DNA of 64,000 nucleotides from NCBI RefSeq assembly GCF_914271485.1, contig NZ_CAJZAG010000005.1:434001-498000 (forward strand), read 5' to 3'. The notes beneath the pieces were generated by a model, which worked only from the letters and a program-made list of their open reading frames with translations, ran no database searches and had not been told where the DNA came from. Positions 17,391-25,685 of this stretch are shown piece by piece. Position 1 is the stretch's first letter. Each line of letters begins with the position of its first letter. Source of the stretch: Cupriavidus pampae. GTDB lineage: Bacteria > Pseudomonadota > Gammaproteobacteria > Burkholderiales > Burkholderiaceae. The position numbers were made by a program, and so were the translations under genes.

Positions 17391-18059
17391 TTACCAATCA
17401 TGGCGCGCCATGCGCGCGCGCCGCGCCTGTTCCTTCTCGCTCGGCGCAATCTGCTCGAAGGTACCCACCGCGACATCGCCGGCCGGCACATAGGTGCTCA
17501 TCACCACGCCAGTCGTCGACGCGTTCGAGGCAACCAGGCGCAGGCCTGCGGGCCTGGCGCTCGGCTCGAACAATCGCTTGCCGCGGCCGAGCACCACCGG
17601 AAAGGTCCAGACGTTGTATTCGTCGATCAGGGATGCGGCCTGCAGCGTCTGGATCAGATTGCCGCTGCCGATGATCTGTAGGTCTTGTCCTGCTTCGGCT
17701 TTCAGCGCGGCGACCGCCGCAGCCACCTCGCCGCGCAGCAGCGACGAATTGTTCCAGCCGACTTCGGTGAGGGTGCGCGAGGCGACGTGCTTTTTCGCCG
17801 CGTTGAGCGTTTGCGCGATGGCCTCTTCAGCCGGTTGATACGGCCAGTACGCTTCGAAGATTTCGTAGGTCTTGCGGCCGAGCAGCAGTTCGCGATCCTT
17901 GCCGTCGAAGCCACGCATGTCGCGGCCCATAACCTCGTCCCAGAACGGGAAAGTCCAGCCGCCGAAGGCAAACCCTCCAGTGGGATCTTCCTCGGGGCCG
18001 CCCGGCGCCTGCATGACGCCATCGAGCGAGACGAACGTGGATGCGATGAGCCTTCTCAT
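17391..18059 (-). CDS. Dihydrofolate-reductase-fold (RibD C-terminal-like) reductase
   Basis: This 222-residue protein begins MRRLIASTFVSLDGVMQAPGG and contains LLLGRKTYEIF and IIGSGNLIQTL, the marks of the RibD C-terminal/DHFR-like family. Such proteins bind NADPH, and many reduce pterin- or riboflavin-like compounds, but most are uncharacterised. GGAG lies eight bases before the chosen ATG; a start 45 bases upstream lacks such a site. It ends 17 bp from the convergent RclC-like gene. The substrate is unknown. Confidence 0.87.
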   Translation of the reverse strand: MRRLIASTFVSLDGVMQAPGGPEEDPTGGFAFGGWTFPFWDEVMGRDMRGFDGKDRELLLGRKTYEIFEAYWPYQPAEEAIAQTLNAAKKHVASRTLTEVGWNNSSLLRGEVAAAVAALKAEAGQDLQIIGSGNLIQTLQAASLIDEYNVWTFPVVLGRGKRLFEPSARPAGLRLVASNASTTGVVMSTYVPAGDVAVGTFEQIAPSEKEQARRARMARHDW

Positions 18060-18138
18060 GATGCAACTCCGCTTCGGTCGAAGATCGCACGATTCTAAGC
18101 GCAACTCTACGCGCCGGTCACGACGGGCCGAGAACGAC

Positions 18139-18522
18139 TTACTGGAGTAGTGCCAGCAGCGAATCGATTTCCTTCTTGCATGCCTTGGCGGCGATGCTCT
18201 CGATCTGCCGATACAGTCGAATCACCGCTTCGCCTTCTTCCGTCAGCGTGGTACCGCCCCGTCCTTCGCCACCATGCTCGGACACCACGGCAGGAGAACG
18301 CATCGCCTTGTTCAGCTCCTGCACCAGCAGCCAGGCACGCCGGTAGGACATGTCCATGCTGCGCGCGGCCGCGGTAATGGAGCCATGGTCGCGAATCGCT
18401 TCCAGCAGCGAGACCTTGCCGGGGCCGATCGCCACCACGTCCGCCACCGTCACCCGTGCGCGGAATTTGAACCGGGTCTGAGAGGCTGTGCTCTCGTTCG
18501 TTTTAGCGTTGGTCTTGGCCAT
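18139..18522 (-). CDS. ModE-type winged-helix regulator, DNA-binding domain only
   Basis: This 127-residue protein has the ModE N-terminal winged helix: GKVSLLEAIRDHGSITAAARSMDMSYRRAWLLV followed by LNKAMRSPAV and the GGEGRGGTTLTEEGEAVI wing (segments listed separately). The C-terminal molybdate-binding (MOP) domains of full ModE are missing, as in many proteobacterial short ModE proteins. It is divergent from a second ModE-HTH protein, with a ModE-box-like operator between them. It probably controls molybdenum genes nearby; how it would sense molybdate without MOP domains is open. Confidence 0.85.
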   Translation of the reverse strand: MAKTNAKTNESTASQTRFKFRARVTVADVVAIGPGKVSLLEAIRDHGSITAAARSMDMSYRRAWLLVQELNKAMRSPAVVSEHGGEGRGGTTLTEEGEAVIRLYRQIESIAAKACKKEIDSLLALLQ

Positions 18523-18582
18523 GGCGCAGTCTACTGCATCCGGCCACTGTGTTGTCTACAACGCACTGGAATCACGCTGCTG

Positions 18583-18616
18583 CTTTCCGATATATTCTGC
18601 TGTATATTTCGGAAAG
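18583..18616. promoter_or_regulatory. ModE-box-like operator 1
   Basis: CTTTCCGATATAT (18583-18595) and ATATTTCGGAAAG (18604-18616) form a 13-bp inverted repeat with one mismatch and an 8-base spacer. The core CG-x-TATAT, eight bases, ATATTTCG recurs at 20504 and, inverted, at 20444. The layout matches my recollection of ModE operators. It lies 25 bp upstream of the ModE-HTH/binding-domain gene. Confidence 0.65.
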
Positions 18617-18640
18617 TTCCTCGCATAAGGCAGGCTCGCC

Positions 18641-19768
18641 ATGAAATTTCGCTTCGAACTGACACCGTTCCTCGACCATATCGACCATATCGACCATATC
18701 GACCACAGCGGCGATACCGGCGGCAGTGACGCCAGCAGCGCCGGGCCGCAGCCCGCCGGGCCGCTCCTCGCATTGCTGGGCGCCATCCGCGCGACCGGCT
18801 CGCTGCAACGGGCCGCGCTCAGTGTGGGCCTGTCGTACCGCCACGCCTGGGGCACGATCCGCCAGTGGGAAACCCTGCTCGACCGCAGCGTCGTCAGCAT
18901 GCAGCGCGGCAAGGGGGCCGAACTGACACGCTTTGGCGAGGACCTGCTGGCCGCCGAGGCGCGCATACGGGAAACCGTCGAACCGGTCATCGAGACCGCG
19001 GCTACGGACTTTCACCAATACCTTGGCAACGCCATGGGTTCGCGCGCGCAGGTGCGATTCTCGGGACGGCCCGATGCGACCATCGATGTCATGCGCCAGT
19101 CGCTGACCCATGCCGAAACTACGGTGTCGCTCGACACCGTGTTCTGCGGCGCCGTGGATGGCCTGATCTGCCTGCATGAACGGCAGGCAGAGCTGGCGGG
19201 CTTCCACGTCTCGCCTATCCATCAGCCGGGCACGCGCCTCCATACCGCGTTTCGCCCGTGGCTCAAACCCTCGGATGTGCGCTTGATCCGCCTGGCGTGG
19301 CGTGATCAGGGCTTGATGGTGGCACCGGCCATGACCACCGCTGTGCGCAGCGTGAAGGACCTCGTCTCGCGCCGCGTGCGGTTTATCAATCGCGAACGCA
19401 GTTCGTCGACGCGCGCGTTGTTCGATCAGGTCGTCGCCTCGGAAGGCGCCTACCCGGAGCAGATTTCCGGCTATGAGAATTACGCGATGAGCAACCGGCA
19501 GGTCGGTGAAGCGATCCAGCAGGGTCATGCCGATGCGGGTTTCGGGCTCCGCTCCACTGCGGACGCGCTCGGACTGGGCTTCGTGCCGCTCACGCGCGAG
19601 GCGTACTACCTCGCACTACGCAACAGCGACCGCGATGCGGCGTGGGTCGCGGATCTGCTCGACCTGCTGGCATCGGACCGTGTGGCCGGGCGCATTGGCG
19701 CGATTCCTGGCTATCAACCCGAGTCTTCCCTCCGCCTGATGCCGCTGCATGAAGCGCTGCCCTGGTAG
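18641..19768 (+). CDS. ModE-like HTH regulator with periplasmic-binding-protein-like domain
   Basis: This 375-residue one-component regulator has three parts. The N-terminus carries a His/Asp-rich repeat (DHIDHIDHIDH, residues about 12-22) coded by a 9-base tandem repeat. A ModE/LysR-type winged helix (about 42-110; SLQRAALSVGLSYRHAWGTI) follows. The C-terminal part (about 135-340) is a substrate-binding-protein-like domain (PBP_like type; FINRERSSSTRALFDQVV and GHADAGFGLRS). Such fusions sense an oxyanion or a metal cofactor directly. A ModE-like box lies just upstream, which suggests autoregulation, and molybdate or tungstate is the likely ligand (inferred from neighbours). Confidence 0.85.
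   Translation: MKFRFELTPFLDHIDHIDHIDHSGDTGGSDASSAGPQPAGPLLALLGAIRATGSLQRAALSVGLSYRHAWGTIRQWETLLDRSVVSMQRGKGAELTRFGEDLLAAEARIRETVEPVIETAATDFHQYLGNAMGSRAQVRFSGRPDATIDVMRQSLTHAETTVSLDTVFCGAVDGLICLHERQAELAGFHVSPIHQPGTRLHTAFRPWLKPSDVRLIRLAWRDQGLMVAPAMTTAVRSVKDLVSRRVRFINRERSSSTRALFDQVVASEGAYPEQISGYENYAMSNRQVGEAIQQGHADAGFGLRSTADALGLGFVPLTREAYYLALRNSDRDAAWVADLLDLLASDRVAGRIGAIPGYQPESSLRLMPLHEALPW
18673..18708. repeat. 9-bp coding tandem repeat
   Basis: CGACCATAT is repeated exactly three times from 18673, followed by a diverged copy CGACCACAG. The unit is in frame and codes for Asp-His-Ile, giving a His/Asp-rich N-terminal stretch in the regulator. Copy-number change would alter the length but not the frame. 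Confidence 0.85.
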
Positions 19769-19807
19769 TGAGCGTTGGTAGTGAGCGTTGGTAGTGAGCG
19801 TTGGTAG
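19764..19807. repeat. 13-bp tandem repeat over a stop codon
   Basis: GGTAGTGAGCGTT is repeated three times in a row (19764-19802), followed by GGTAG. The first copy contains the TAG stop of the upstream regulator gene, and the array fills the short gap to the convergent nifQ gene. Confidence 0.85.
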
Positions 19808-19824
19808 CGCGCCGGTACGTTTGA

Positions 19825-20439
19825 TTACGGCTGCCGGCGCAGGGGGCCCGTCAGCAAGGCCGTCGACACGACCGAGACCGTCTCTGCGCCATGGCATTCT
19901 GCGTAATGGTCGCAGCCGCTGCAGGACGGCTCGGGGCATGGGTGCAGGTCCATTTCCTCGCAGACACGGTGATAGAAGAACTTCTTCCATTTCATGTCAG
20001 TGGTGTTGGCGGTGAAAACTGGCAGAAACGTGCCGCTCAGCAGCACCGAGACGTCCTGCCGGCCGGACAATCCCATGTCCTGCCATAGGTGACCCTGCCC
20101 GAAGCAGCCGCAGGCAAGCGCATGGGCCGCCCAGAGTGCATGGCGCGGATCCGCCTGATCGGTACGGCCAAACCACAACATACGCACCAGATCATCGAAC
20201 TCGCACGGCAGCGCCGCGGCATCCACCGGCGGCGTGTCGGGCTCCCAGCCGCTTTGCGCCGCGCCGGGGAAAAAGGTGTCGAGCATGCACCGGAACTCGT
20301 CCGCGGGCAGTCCGAGCCATTGCGCAAAGCGCGGCAAGCCGCCTGCCACGGCGCTCTCCAGCACACCCGACAAGGCGCGCGACACCGCATCACCCGGGTG
20401 AGCGGCGAAGGCGTCGAGCAGGAGTAACGAGCGGTTCAT
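19825..20439 (-). CDS. nifQ: NifQ-family molybdenum-iron-sulfur protein
   Basis: This 204-residue protein has the NifQ C-terminal cysteine motif C-x4-C-x2-C-x5-C, read as CPEPSCSGCDHYAEC. It also has the family helices around LWFGRTDQADPRHALWAAHALACGCF and the KKFFYHRVC segment. NifQ binds an iron-molybdenum-sulfur cluster and delivers Mo to the nitrogenase cofactor pathway. No nif genes are seen here, and NifQ also occurs in non-fixing proteobacteria near Mo regulators, so the role may be general Mo handling. The start at 20439 lacks a clear ribosome site, and a ModE-box-like repeat begins five bases upstream. Alternative starts further upstream would run through that box. Confidence 0.87.
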   Translation of the reverse strand: MNRSLLLLDAFAAHPGDAVSRALSGVLESAVAGGLPRFAQWLGLPADEFRCMLDTFFPGAAQSGWEPDTPPVDAAALPCEFDDLVRMLWFGRTDQADPRHALWAAHALACGCFGQGHLWQDMGLSGRQDVSVLLSGTFLPVFTANTTDMKWKKFFYHRVCEEMDLHPCPEPSCSGCDHYAECHGAETVSVVSTALLTGPLRRQP

Positions 20440-20443
20440 GCAG

Positions 20444-20467
20444 CGAAATATAGGCAGATATACAACG
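20444..20467. promoter_or_regulatory. ModE-box-like operator 2
   Basis: CGAAATATA (20444-20452) and TATACAACG (20459-20467) read on the minus strand as CGTTGTAT, eight bases, ATATTTCG, the same layout as the boxes at 18587 and 20504. It touches the 5' end of nifQ, so binding would block or define nifQ transcription. Confidence 0.55.
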
Positions 20468-20503
20468 GTCGTCAACGGTGCTTCCATGACTTGGCACGGC
20501 ATC

Positions 20504-20527
20504 CGCTATATCTGATGGTATATTTCG
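20504..20527. promoter_or_regulatory. ModE-box-like operator 3
   Basis: CGCTATAT (20504-20511), eight bases, then ATATTTCG (20520-20527). It lies 46 bp upstream of the DUF2325 gene and 65 bp from the divergent nifQ start. Spacing and right half are identical to operator 1. Confidence 0.6.
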
Positions 20528-20572
20528 CAGACGCCACGGCAATGCCTGCCTGGATCGATCCGTTCAGACGCC

Positions 20573-21817
20573 ATGCAACGTCCACCTTTTGCGCTCGCGC
20601 GGGCCAGCGTGCTCGGCACTGCAACCCTCCACGGCAACGCTCCGGGCTGCTGCACACCGCGCGCCCAGCCGGCCTCGACGCCAGACGTCAAGGTGCGGCA
20701 TCGCGCTGCGCTGGCGGAACTCGATTCCACGTTCCATTGCTCGATCATCGGTACGTGCCTGTCCACCGGCGAGTTGCGCAAGCTGGTACGGCGTCTGATC
20801 ACGCTGGACACGACCGCGCCAGATATCGAGGTTCATCACGAGGCGGTGACGCTGGCCACTCGCGGTGGCGCCGGGGCCAAGGCCTTGCACAAGGCGCTCG
20901 ACCAACGTCATGCGCTGGCCATCCGCCAGTTCGCCGCGGCATCCGATGCGGACGCGGTGCAGGCGCTGTGGGACAACGCCCTCGCCAGTGGCGACGTGGC
21001 CGGCGCCTACTGGGCCACGATGACGCATCCGGAAGGCTCGGTTGCCGTACGCCAGAAGGCGTTCGGCGACGTGCATATGCTGTCCCATCTGGTCGGCGCC
21101 TCCAACCGCGCCGATATCCGACGACTGGTCGCGCTCGAAGCGGATAACGAAGCGTTGAAAGACACCGTGGCCCGGCAACACCTGCGCATGCAGGAAGCCG
21201 ATGCCGAACATGCGGCTGCCCTGCAAGAGGCCAGCGATCTGATCGCTACCCTGCGCGGGCGCGAGATGGCGGGCGGCGAGGCCGTGCCGCTTGAGGTAGC
21301 CGCGCAGCAGCAACTGATCAGCGCGCAGATAGAGCGGATCGCCACCGCGGAAGCGCGACGTGCGCAAGCCGACGACACGGTGCGCACTCTGCGCGCGGAG
21401 ATCGCGCACCTGCAAGCGCAACTCGCCGCCAGCCGCTCGGAAGCGCAGGCGCTGGAAACGATGATCGACCGTCAGCAGGTGGCAACGGAAGACACCCCAC
21501 ACCTGCCAGCGCTCGATAACCGGAACGTGTTGTACATCGGTGGCCGCCCCGGCACCGTCACCACCATCCGCACGCTGGTCGAACGCGCCGGCGGCCACTT
21601 CCAGGACCACGACGGCGGCCTCGAAGACCGAAAAGGCCTACTCCCCGCCATGGTCGCCGCCGCCGACATCGTCGTCTTCCCCGTCGATTGCGTGGACCAC
21701 GACTCGGTCGGCATGCTCAAGCGCATCTGCCAGCAACAGGGCATCGACTACCACCCGGTGCGAAGCGCCAGCGTGGCAAGCTTCGTGGAGCTGCTGGCGC
21801 GCTTGCCGCAATCTTAA
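20573..21817 (+). CDS. DUF2325 domain protein with long coiled coil
   Basis: This 414-residue protein has a mostly helical N-terminal half. A coiled coil lies around residues 185-305 (heptad-rich, many Ala, Glu, Gln and Arg). The C-terminal DUF2325 domain (about 318-410) begins NVLYIGGRPGTVTTIRTLVE and contains a Rossmann-like VVFPVDCVDHDSV. The function of DUF2325 is unknown, though it is often beside Mo or nitrate-related genes. It is divergent from nifQ, and both have ModE-box-like sites, which ties it to molybdenum (inferred). The N-terminal 35 residues are unlike the rest, so a later start such as 20630 or beyond is possible. Confidence 0.82.
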   Translation: MQRPPFALARASVLGTATLHGNAPGCCTPRAQPASTPDVKVRHRAALAELDSTFHCSIIGTCLSTGELRKLVRRLITLDTTAPDIEVHHEAVTLATRGGAGAKALHKALDQRHALAIRQFAAASDADAVQALWDNALASGDVAGAYWATMTHPEGSVAVRQKAFGDVHMLSHLVGASNRADIRRLVALEADNEALKDTVARQHLRMQEADAEHAAALQEASDLIATLRGREMAGGEAVPLEVAAQQQLISAQIERIATAEARRAQADDTVRTLRAEIAHLQAQLAASRSEAQALETMIDRQQVATEDTPHLPALDNRNVLYIGGRPGTVTTIRTLVERAGGHFQDHDGGLEDRKGLLPAMVAAADIVVFPVDCVDHDSVGMLKRICQQQGIDYHPVRSASVASFVELLARLPQS

Positions 21818-21842
21818 AAAAAACGCCGGCACCATGGCCGGC
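21816..21842 (-). terminator. Intrinsic terminator of the NTF2-like gene
   Basis: GCCGGC (21825-21830) and GCCGGC (21837-21842) pair around a 6-base loop. On the minus strand the stem is followed by G and a run of eight T (21816-21823). It lies 55 bases past the stop of the NTF2-like gene and overlaps the stop of the convergent DUF2325 gene. Confidence 0.75.
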
Positions 21843-21897
21843 AAAACGGAGAGGGGGATACGTGCCTGCGTCACGACGCCACGCAGGCGCGCGGTAA

Positions 21898-22293
21898 TCA
21901 GGGCTCCAGGTGCGAGTACAGCTTGTTGACGATAAGCCAGTCGCAGCCGATCTTCAGCAGCGAGAGGAAGTTGTAGTAGTTGTTCTCTCCCAGTTGCACA
22001 CGCACCTTGGCGGAGGCGATCTTGCCCAGCACTTCCACCGACAGGATCGACATGCCATACGGTGCGTTGCGCGCGGCGGGGCTTTCGCGTTCGCCCACAG
22101 CTTGAAGGTAAGCGGCCAACGTCTTCTGCACGATTTCGCCGCGGACTTCCGCGAACAGGTGCGCGTCGGGATGGAACGTCGAGCGCAGCGCCGCCACGTC
22201 GCCGTCGTAGATGGCGTCGAGATACGTCTGCAGTGTCTGCAGGATCTGTGCGTGGGACCCTTCCAGCGGGGTCGGCTTGTCGGTGACTGGCAT
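21898..22293 (-). CDS. NTF2-like (putative lumazine-binding) protein
   Basis: This 131-residue single-domain protein has the cone-shaped NTF2-like fold. The opening helix ILQTLQTYLDAIYDGDVAALRSTFHPDAHLF is followed by VEVLGKIASAKVRVQLGENNYYNFLSLLKIGCDWLIVNKLY (segments read separately), as in the PF12893-type lumazine-binding group. The ATG at 22293 has GGAG nine bases upstream; longer in-frame starts do not. It may be a small hydrolase, isomerase or ligand-binding protein. No substrate is suggested by the neighbours. Confidence 0.82.
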   Translation of the reverse strand: MPVTDKPTPLEGSHAQILQTLQTYLDAIYDGDVAALRSTFHPDAHLFAEVRGEIVQKTLAAYLQAVGERESPAARNAPYGMSILSVEVLGKIASAKVRVQLGENNYYNFLSLLKIGCDWLIVNKLYSHLEP

Positions 22294-22530
22294 GGTGCTG
22301 CTCCGGATGAATCGCTGCGTCGTTGACTGCAATGTAGGCGCTGCGCGCGCGCCGATAAACGGTCCGGCCGGAACATGACTCCATACACGGTGTAACAGCG
22401 CCGCGTATGCCCTGCGCACCAGGCCTTCACTCTCAATGCAGCGGAACAAATGAATTGCGAGCGACCCCGATGATGATTGGCGAGCCGTTGACCAGAATGA
22501 CAGGCATCAATCATCCATCTGGAGCCCGTC

Positions 22531-23517
22531 ATGCTGACCGCTGCCACAGAAAGACTGCCTCAATCCAACCCCGGGTTTTCGCGCATGTTCGCTCCCGGCA
22601 AGCTGACGCTCGGCGTGCTCTTCGCGATCGAGTCGTATCCCGGCGATGCGCCGACCATGAAGGATCAGATCCGACTGGCGCGCTTTGCGGAGTCCGCAGG
22701 CTTCGCCTCGCTCGGCGTGCGCGACGTGCCGCTGCGCGATCCCGCGTTTGGCGACCTCGGGCAGATCTACGACCCGTTCACGTGGCTCGGCTATGTGGCA
22801 GGGCAGACGTCCTCGATCGCGCTGTTTACCGCGGCCATCGTGCTGCCGCTACGCCATCCGCTACACACGGCCAAGTCGGCCGCAAGCGTCGATCAGCTTT
22901 CCGATGGCCGCCTCGTACTCGGCATCGCCTCGGGCGACCGCGCCATCGAATTCCCCGCATTCGGCGTCGATCATGCCAACCGCGGCGCGCTGTTCCGCGA
23001 GCAGGTGGCCTATCTGGAAGCGGCGTGGGGTCAGAACTTCCCGCGCATCAGCAGTCCTTACGGTCTGCTCGATGGCGCGGACCCGGTGCCCAAGCCCGTG
23101 GCCCAGCGTGTGCCGCTGATCGTCACCGGTAACAGCCAGCAATCGGTGGACTGGATTGCGCGCAAGGCCGACGGGTGGATTACCTATCCGCGCCGCCTGG
23201 ACATGCAGAGCGAATTGATCCGCAGCTGGCACGACACCGTCGAGATGGTGGCGCCTGGCGTGTTCAAGCCATTCGCGCAGCCGTATCACATCGACCTCGT
23301 GGCGGACCCCGACGTCTCGCCCACGCCGATCCACGGCGGACATCGCCTTGGGCGCAGCTGGTTGATGCGCCATCTGGAGGCACTCGAACGCGCGGGCGCC
23401 AACCACGTGCTGTTCAACCTCAAGTACGGCAGCCGGCCCGCGGAAGCGGTGCTCGAAGAACTCGCCACGCATGTGGTGCCGCGCTTCCCGGCCCTCACCG
23501 ACACCGTCACGGCGTAA
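22531..23517 (+). CDS. LLM-class flavin-dependent oxidoreductase
   Basis: This 328-residue protein belongs to the bacterial-luciferase-like family. It has an N-terminal LTLGVLFAIES strand, AESAGFASLGVRDVPLRD, the LRHPLHTAKSAASVDQLS segment and DGRLVLGIASGDRAIEF, all typical of F420- or FMN-dependent LLM enzymes. The last features suggest the BA3436-type subgroup. GGAG precedes the ATG. It stands alone and ends at a strong bidirectional terminator. It probably uses FMN, as the host is not an F420 producer; the substrate is unknown. Confidence 0.88.
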   Translation: MLTAATERLPQSNPGFSRMFAPGKLTLGVLFAIESYPGDAPTMKDQIRLARFAESAGFASLGVRDVPLRDPAFGDLGQIYDPFTWLGYVAGQTSSIALFTAAIVLPLRHPLHTAKSAASVDQLSDGRLVLGIASGDRAIEFPAFGVDHANRGALFREQVAYLEAAWGQNFPRISSPYGLLDGADPVPKPVAQRVPLIVTGNSQQSVDWIARKADGWITYPRRLDMQSELIRSWHDTVEMVAPGVFKPFAQPYHIDLVADPDVSPTPIHGGHRLGRSWLMRHLEALERAGANHVLFNLKYGSRPAEAVLEELATHVVPRFPALTDTVTA

Positions 23518-23538
23518 CCTGCGGCGGACACCAAGCAA

Positions 23539-23572
23539 AAAGCGCCGGGCATCCTGAGATGCCCGGCGCTTT
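23539..23572. terminator. Bidirectional intrinsic terminator
   Basis: AAAGCGCCGGGCATC (23539-23553) and GATGCCCGGCGCTTT (23558-23572) form a perfect 15-bp stem with loop CTGA. A T-rich end lies on both strands. It separates the convergent LLM oxidoreductase and RidA-like genes. Confidence 0.93.
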
Positions 23573-23589
23573 GTCTAACCGCCTGCTGG

Positions 23590-24054
23590 TTATGCCGCCT
23601 TGACCTGCGCGATCACCACCAGAATCACCGCGGCATTGCCCGGCTGTTGCGTCTGCGAATACGCGGCGCGCGCATGACCAGCCTTCTCGCCGAGCACCTC
23701 GGCAAACAGATCGGACGCACCGTCGAGCACCGCGGGTTGATCGAAAGAGCCCGGCGCGCTGGTGACGTAACCCTCGAGCCGGACGATATGGTCCAGCTTC
23801 TCGAAGCCTCCCAGATGCGCATGGATCTGTGCGAGCACGTTAAGCGCGGCCAGTTCAGCCGCCTGCTTGCCCTGCTCGATGGTCAGGTCCTTGCCAACCT
23901 GCCCCTGCCATACCACCTTGCCATCGCGCAGCGGCAGCTGGCCCGAGACAAACAGCAGATCGCCGGCGCGGCTGACCGCGGTGTAGCTGCCAAGCGGCTG
24001 CGGCGGCGCGGGCAGCGTCAACCCACGCGCGGCGAGTTTCGATTCGACTGACAT
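23590..24054 (-). CDS. RidA/YjgF-family protein
   Basis: This 154-residue protein of the YjgF/RidA fold has LPAPPQPLGSYTAV, LLFVSGQLPL and NAAVILVVIAQV at the end. RidA proper hydrolyses reactive enamines and imines with an Arg near its C-terminus. Here that segment is QQPGNAAVIL rather than the canonical Arg-containing one, so this is a RidA-like member (YjgF_endoribonc type) of uncertain activity. GAGGAG precedes the ATG. It is a single gene ended by the shared terminator. Confidence 0.88.
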   Translation of the reverse strand: MSVESKLAARGLTLPAPPQPLGSYTAVSRAGDLLFVSGQLPLRDGKVVWQGQVGKDLTIEQGKQAAELAALNVLAQIHAHLGGFEKLDHIVRLEGYVTSAPGSFDQPAVLDGASDLFAEVLGEKAGHARAAYSQTQQPGNAAVILVVIAQVKAA

Positions 24055-24313
24055 GATGACTCCTCAAATGGTTAGCCTTGGCAAGAACTATAGAAGCCAA
24101 CCTGATCGCCGATAAATGGGTGTACGCGCACATGAATTGATACACCGCGGAACAACTATGACAGTCGGGATATGGTCAGACCCATACCAAGGTGTGTGAG
24201 GCATTCCCCGCAGAGATCATTCCCGGCAAGCCGCCAATGACCTACATTGGCATGAATGCGCGGCCAAGGCGCGTCCGCGCAGTTTGGCCGCATATTTTTG
24301 TAGAGGATCGCCC

Positions 24314-24553
24314 ATGCAGGAGCTTGCCAACCTTGGCACCCGCCGCGTTCGCGCCGGTGCCACCGCCAATATCCAGGACGCAGCGCTATGGCGCTGGTAT
24401 GCGGACCTGATGGAAGACAACCGCGTTGCCTGCGTGCGCAAGGACGGTGTGTGGTCCGTCTGGGTCGACGGTCGCCTGCTGGCAACCGATCGCTCCTACG
24501 ACCTGTCGCTCCGCACCGCGTTCGTGTTGCAGCGCGCGCTCAAGGCGCTGTAA
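24314..24553 (+). CDS. Small hypothetical protein
   Basis: This 79-residue soluble protein is rich in Arg, Trp and Asp. It opens with MQELANLGTRRVRAG and continues through a Trp-rich stretch (LWRWYADLM, VWSVWVDGRLL). It has no signal peptide or membrane helix, and no family is recognised. The ATG at 24314 has GAGGATC just upstream. Coding is supported by the ribosome site and regular codon use. The 24055-24313 gap upstream holds nothing clear. Confidence 0.55.
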   Translation: MQELANLGTRRVRAGATANIQDAALWRWYADLMEDNRVACVRKDGVWSVWVDGRLLATDRSYDLSLRTAFVLQRALKAL

Positions 24554-24730
24554 CGCCCGGCAACACATCGGCGCGAGGCTTGGGGGAACCCACCTATTCT
24601 CCGCCCGGTGCTTTGCTGATATGTTCCGAGAGTCCCGCCGCGCCCCGGCGCGGTGCATGGCGTGCGCGCTCCTTCCGCCTTGCTGCGCTGCAATAAGGGA
24701 AGACGCTCCATCACGCGAGACGAACGGAAC

Positions 24731-25672
24731 ATGTCGAGACAGATCCCTCCCCTGAATCCCCTGCGAGCCTTCGAGGTTGCCGCCCGGCACCTCAGCTTCA
24801 CGCGCGCCGCGGAAGAATTGTTCGTCACCCCGTCGGCAGTCAGCCACCAGGTCAAGACGCTCGAGGAGAATCTCGGCGTCCAGCTGTTTATCCGCGAAGC
24901 CAAGGCACTCGTGCTCACGCCTTCCGGTACGGCCTATCTGCCCAGCGTGCAGCTCGCTTTCAAGCAACTGGCCGAGGCTACCCAGCGTCTGCAGAGCAAG
25001 GATCGCCCCTCGCTGAAGATCAACATGCCGCCGACGTTCGCGGTCAAATGGCTGATTCCGCGCATGGACAGCTTTATGCGCGCACATCCGGACATCGATC
25101 TGAAGGTATCCACATCGAACCATCGTATCGACTTCGAGCGCGATGACTTCGACATGGCCATCCGCTATGGACGCGGCGACTATCCGGGTCTGCACGCGGA
25201 ACTGTGCCTGCCGGTAGAGGTGATTCCCGTGTGCGCGCCATCGCTGCTGAATGGCCAACACCCGCTGGAGACACCGGCGGACCTGCGCCATCACACGCTG
25301 CTGCACGACGACAGCACCTATACCGACGTCAGCAATCCCGACTGGGCGATGTGGCTCGAACATGCCGGCGTAACCGATGTCGATGCCACGCGTGGGCCGT
25401 CCTTCTGGCCGAGCCACCTCGTAATCAACGCGGCCATCAGCGGACTGGGCGTCGCGCTGATCAAGAAGAACTGGATCGAGCAGGATCTGGCCGAAGGTCG
25501 CCTGGTGCGACTGTTCGAATCGATCCGGCTGCCCGTGGCGTTCTCCTACTTCGTGGTCTTTCCGGCCGATCGCCTCGACGATCGCCGCATCCGCTGCTTT
25601 ACGGAGTGGATTCGCGCGGAAACCGCCGCGACGCGACAACCGGCGCCGACGGCCGCCGCCGCGCCGGTCTGA
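24731..25672 (+). CDS. LysR-family regulator, GcvA type
   Basis: This 313-residue protein begins MSRQIPPLNPLRAFEVAARH, and its winged helix has SFTRAAEELFVTPSAVSHQVKTLE, the signature of the GcvA/AmpR-like group. The effector domain (about 95-295) includes FAVKWLIPRMDSFMRAHPDIDL and the FDMAIRYGRGDYPGL motif typical of GcvA relatives. An in-frame ATG at 24653 would add 26 unrelated residues. It ends 13 bp from the convergent thioesterase gene of the catabolic island and may regulate it, though it has no divergent partner. Confidence 0.9.
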   Translation: MSRQIPPLNPLRAFEVAARHLSFTRAAEELFVTPSAVSHQVKTLEENLGVQLFIREAKALVLTPSGTAYLPSVQLAFKQLAEATQRLQSKDRPSLKINMPPTFAVKWLIPRMDSFMRAHPDIDLKVSTSNHRIDFERDDFDMAIRYGRGDYPGLHAELCLPVEVIPVCAPSLLNGQHPLETPADLRHHTLLHDDSTYTDVSNPDWAMWLEHAGVTDVDATRGPSFWPSHLVINAAISGLGVALIKKNWIEQDLAEGRLVRLFESIRLPVAFSYFVVFPADRLDDRRIRCFTEWIRAETAATRQPAPTAAAAPV

Positions 25673-25685
25673 CTATCGACACACG

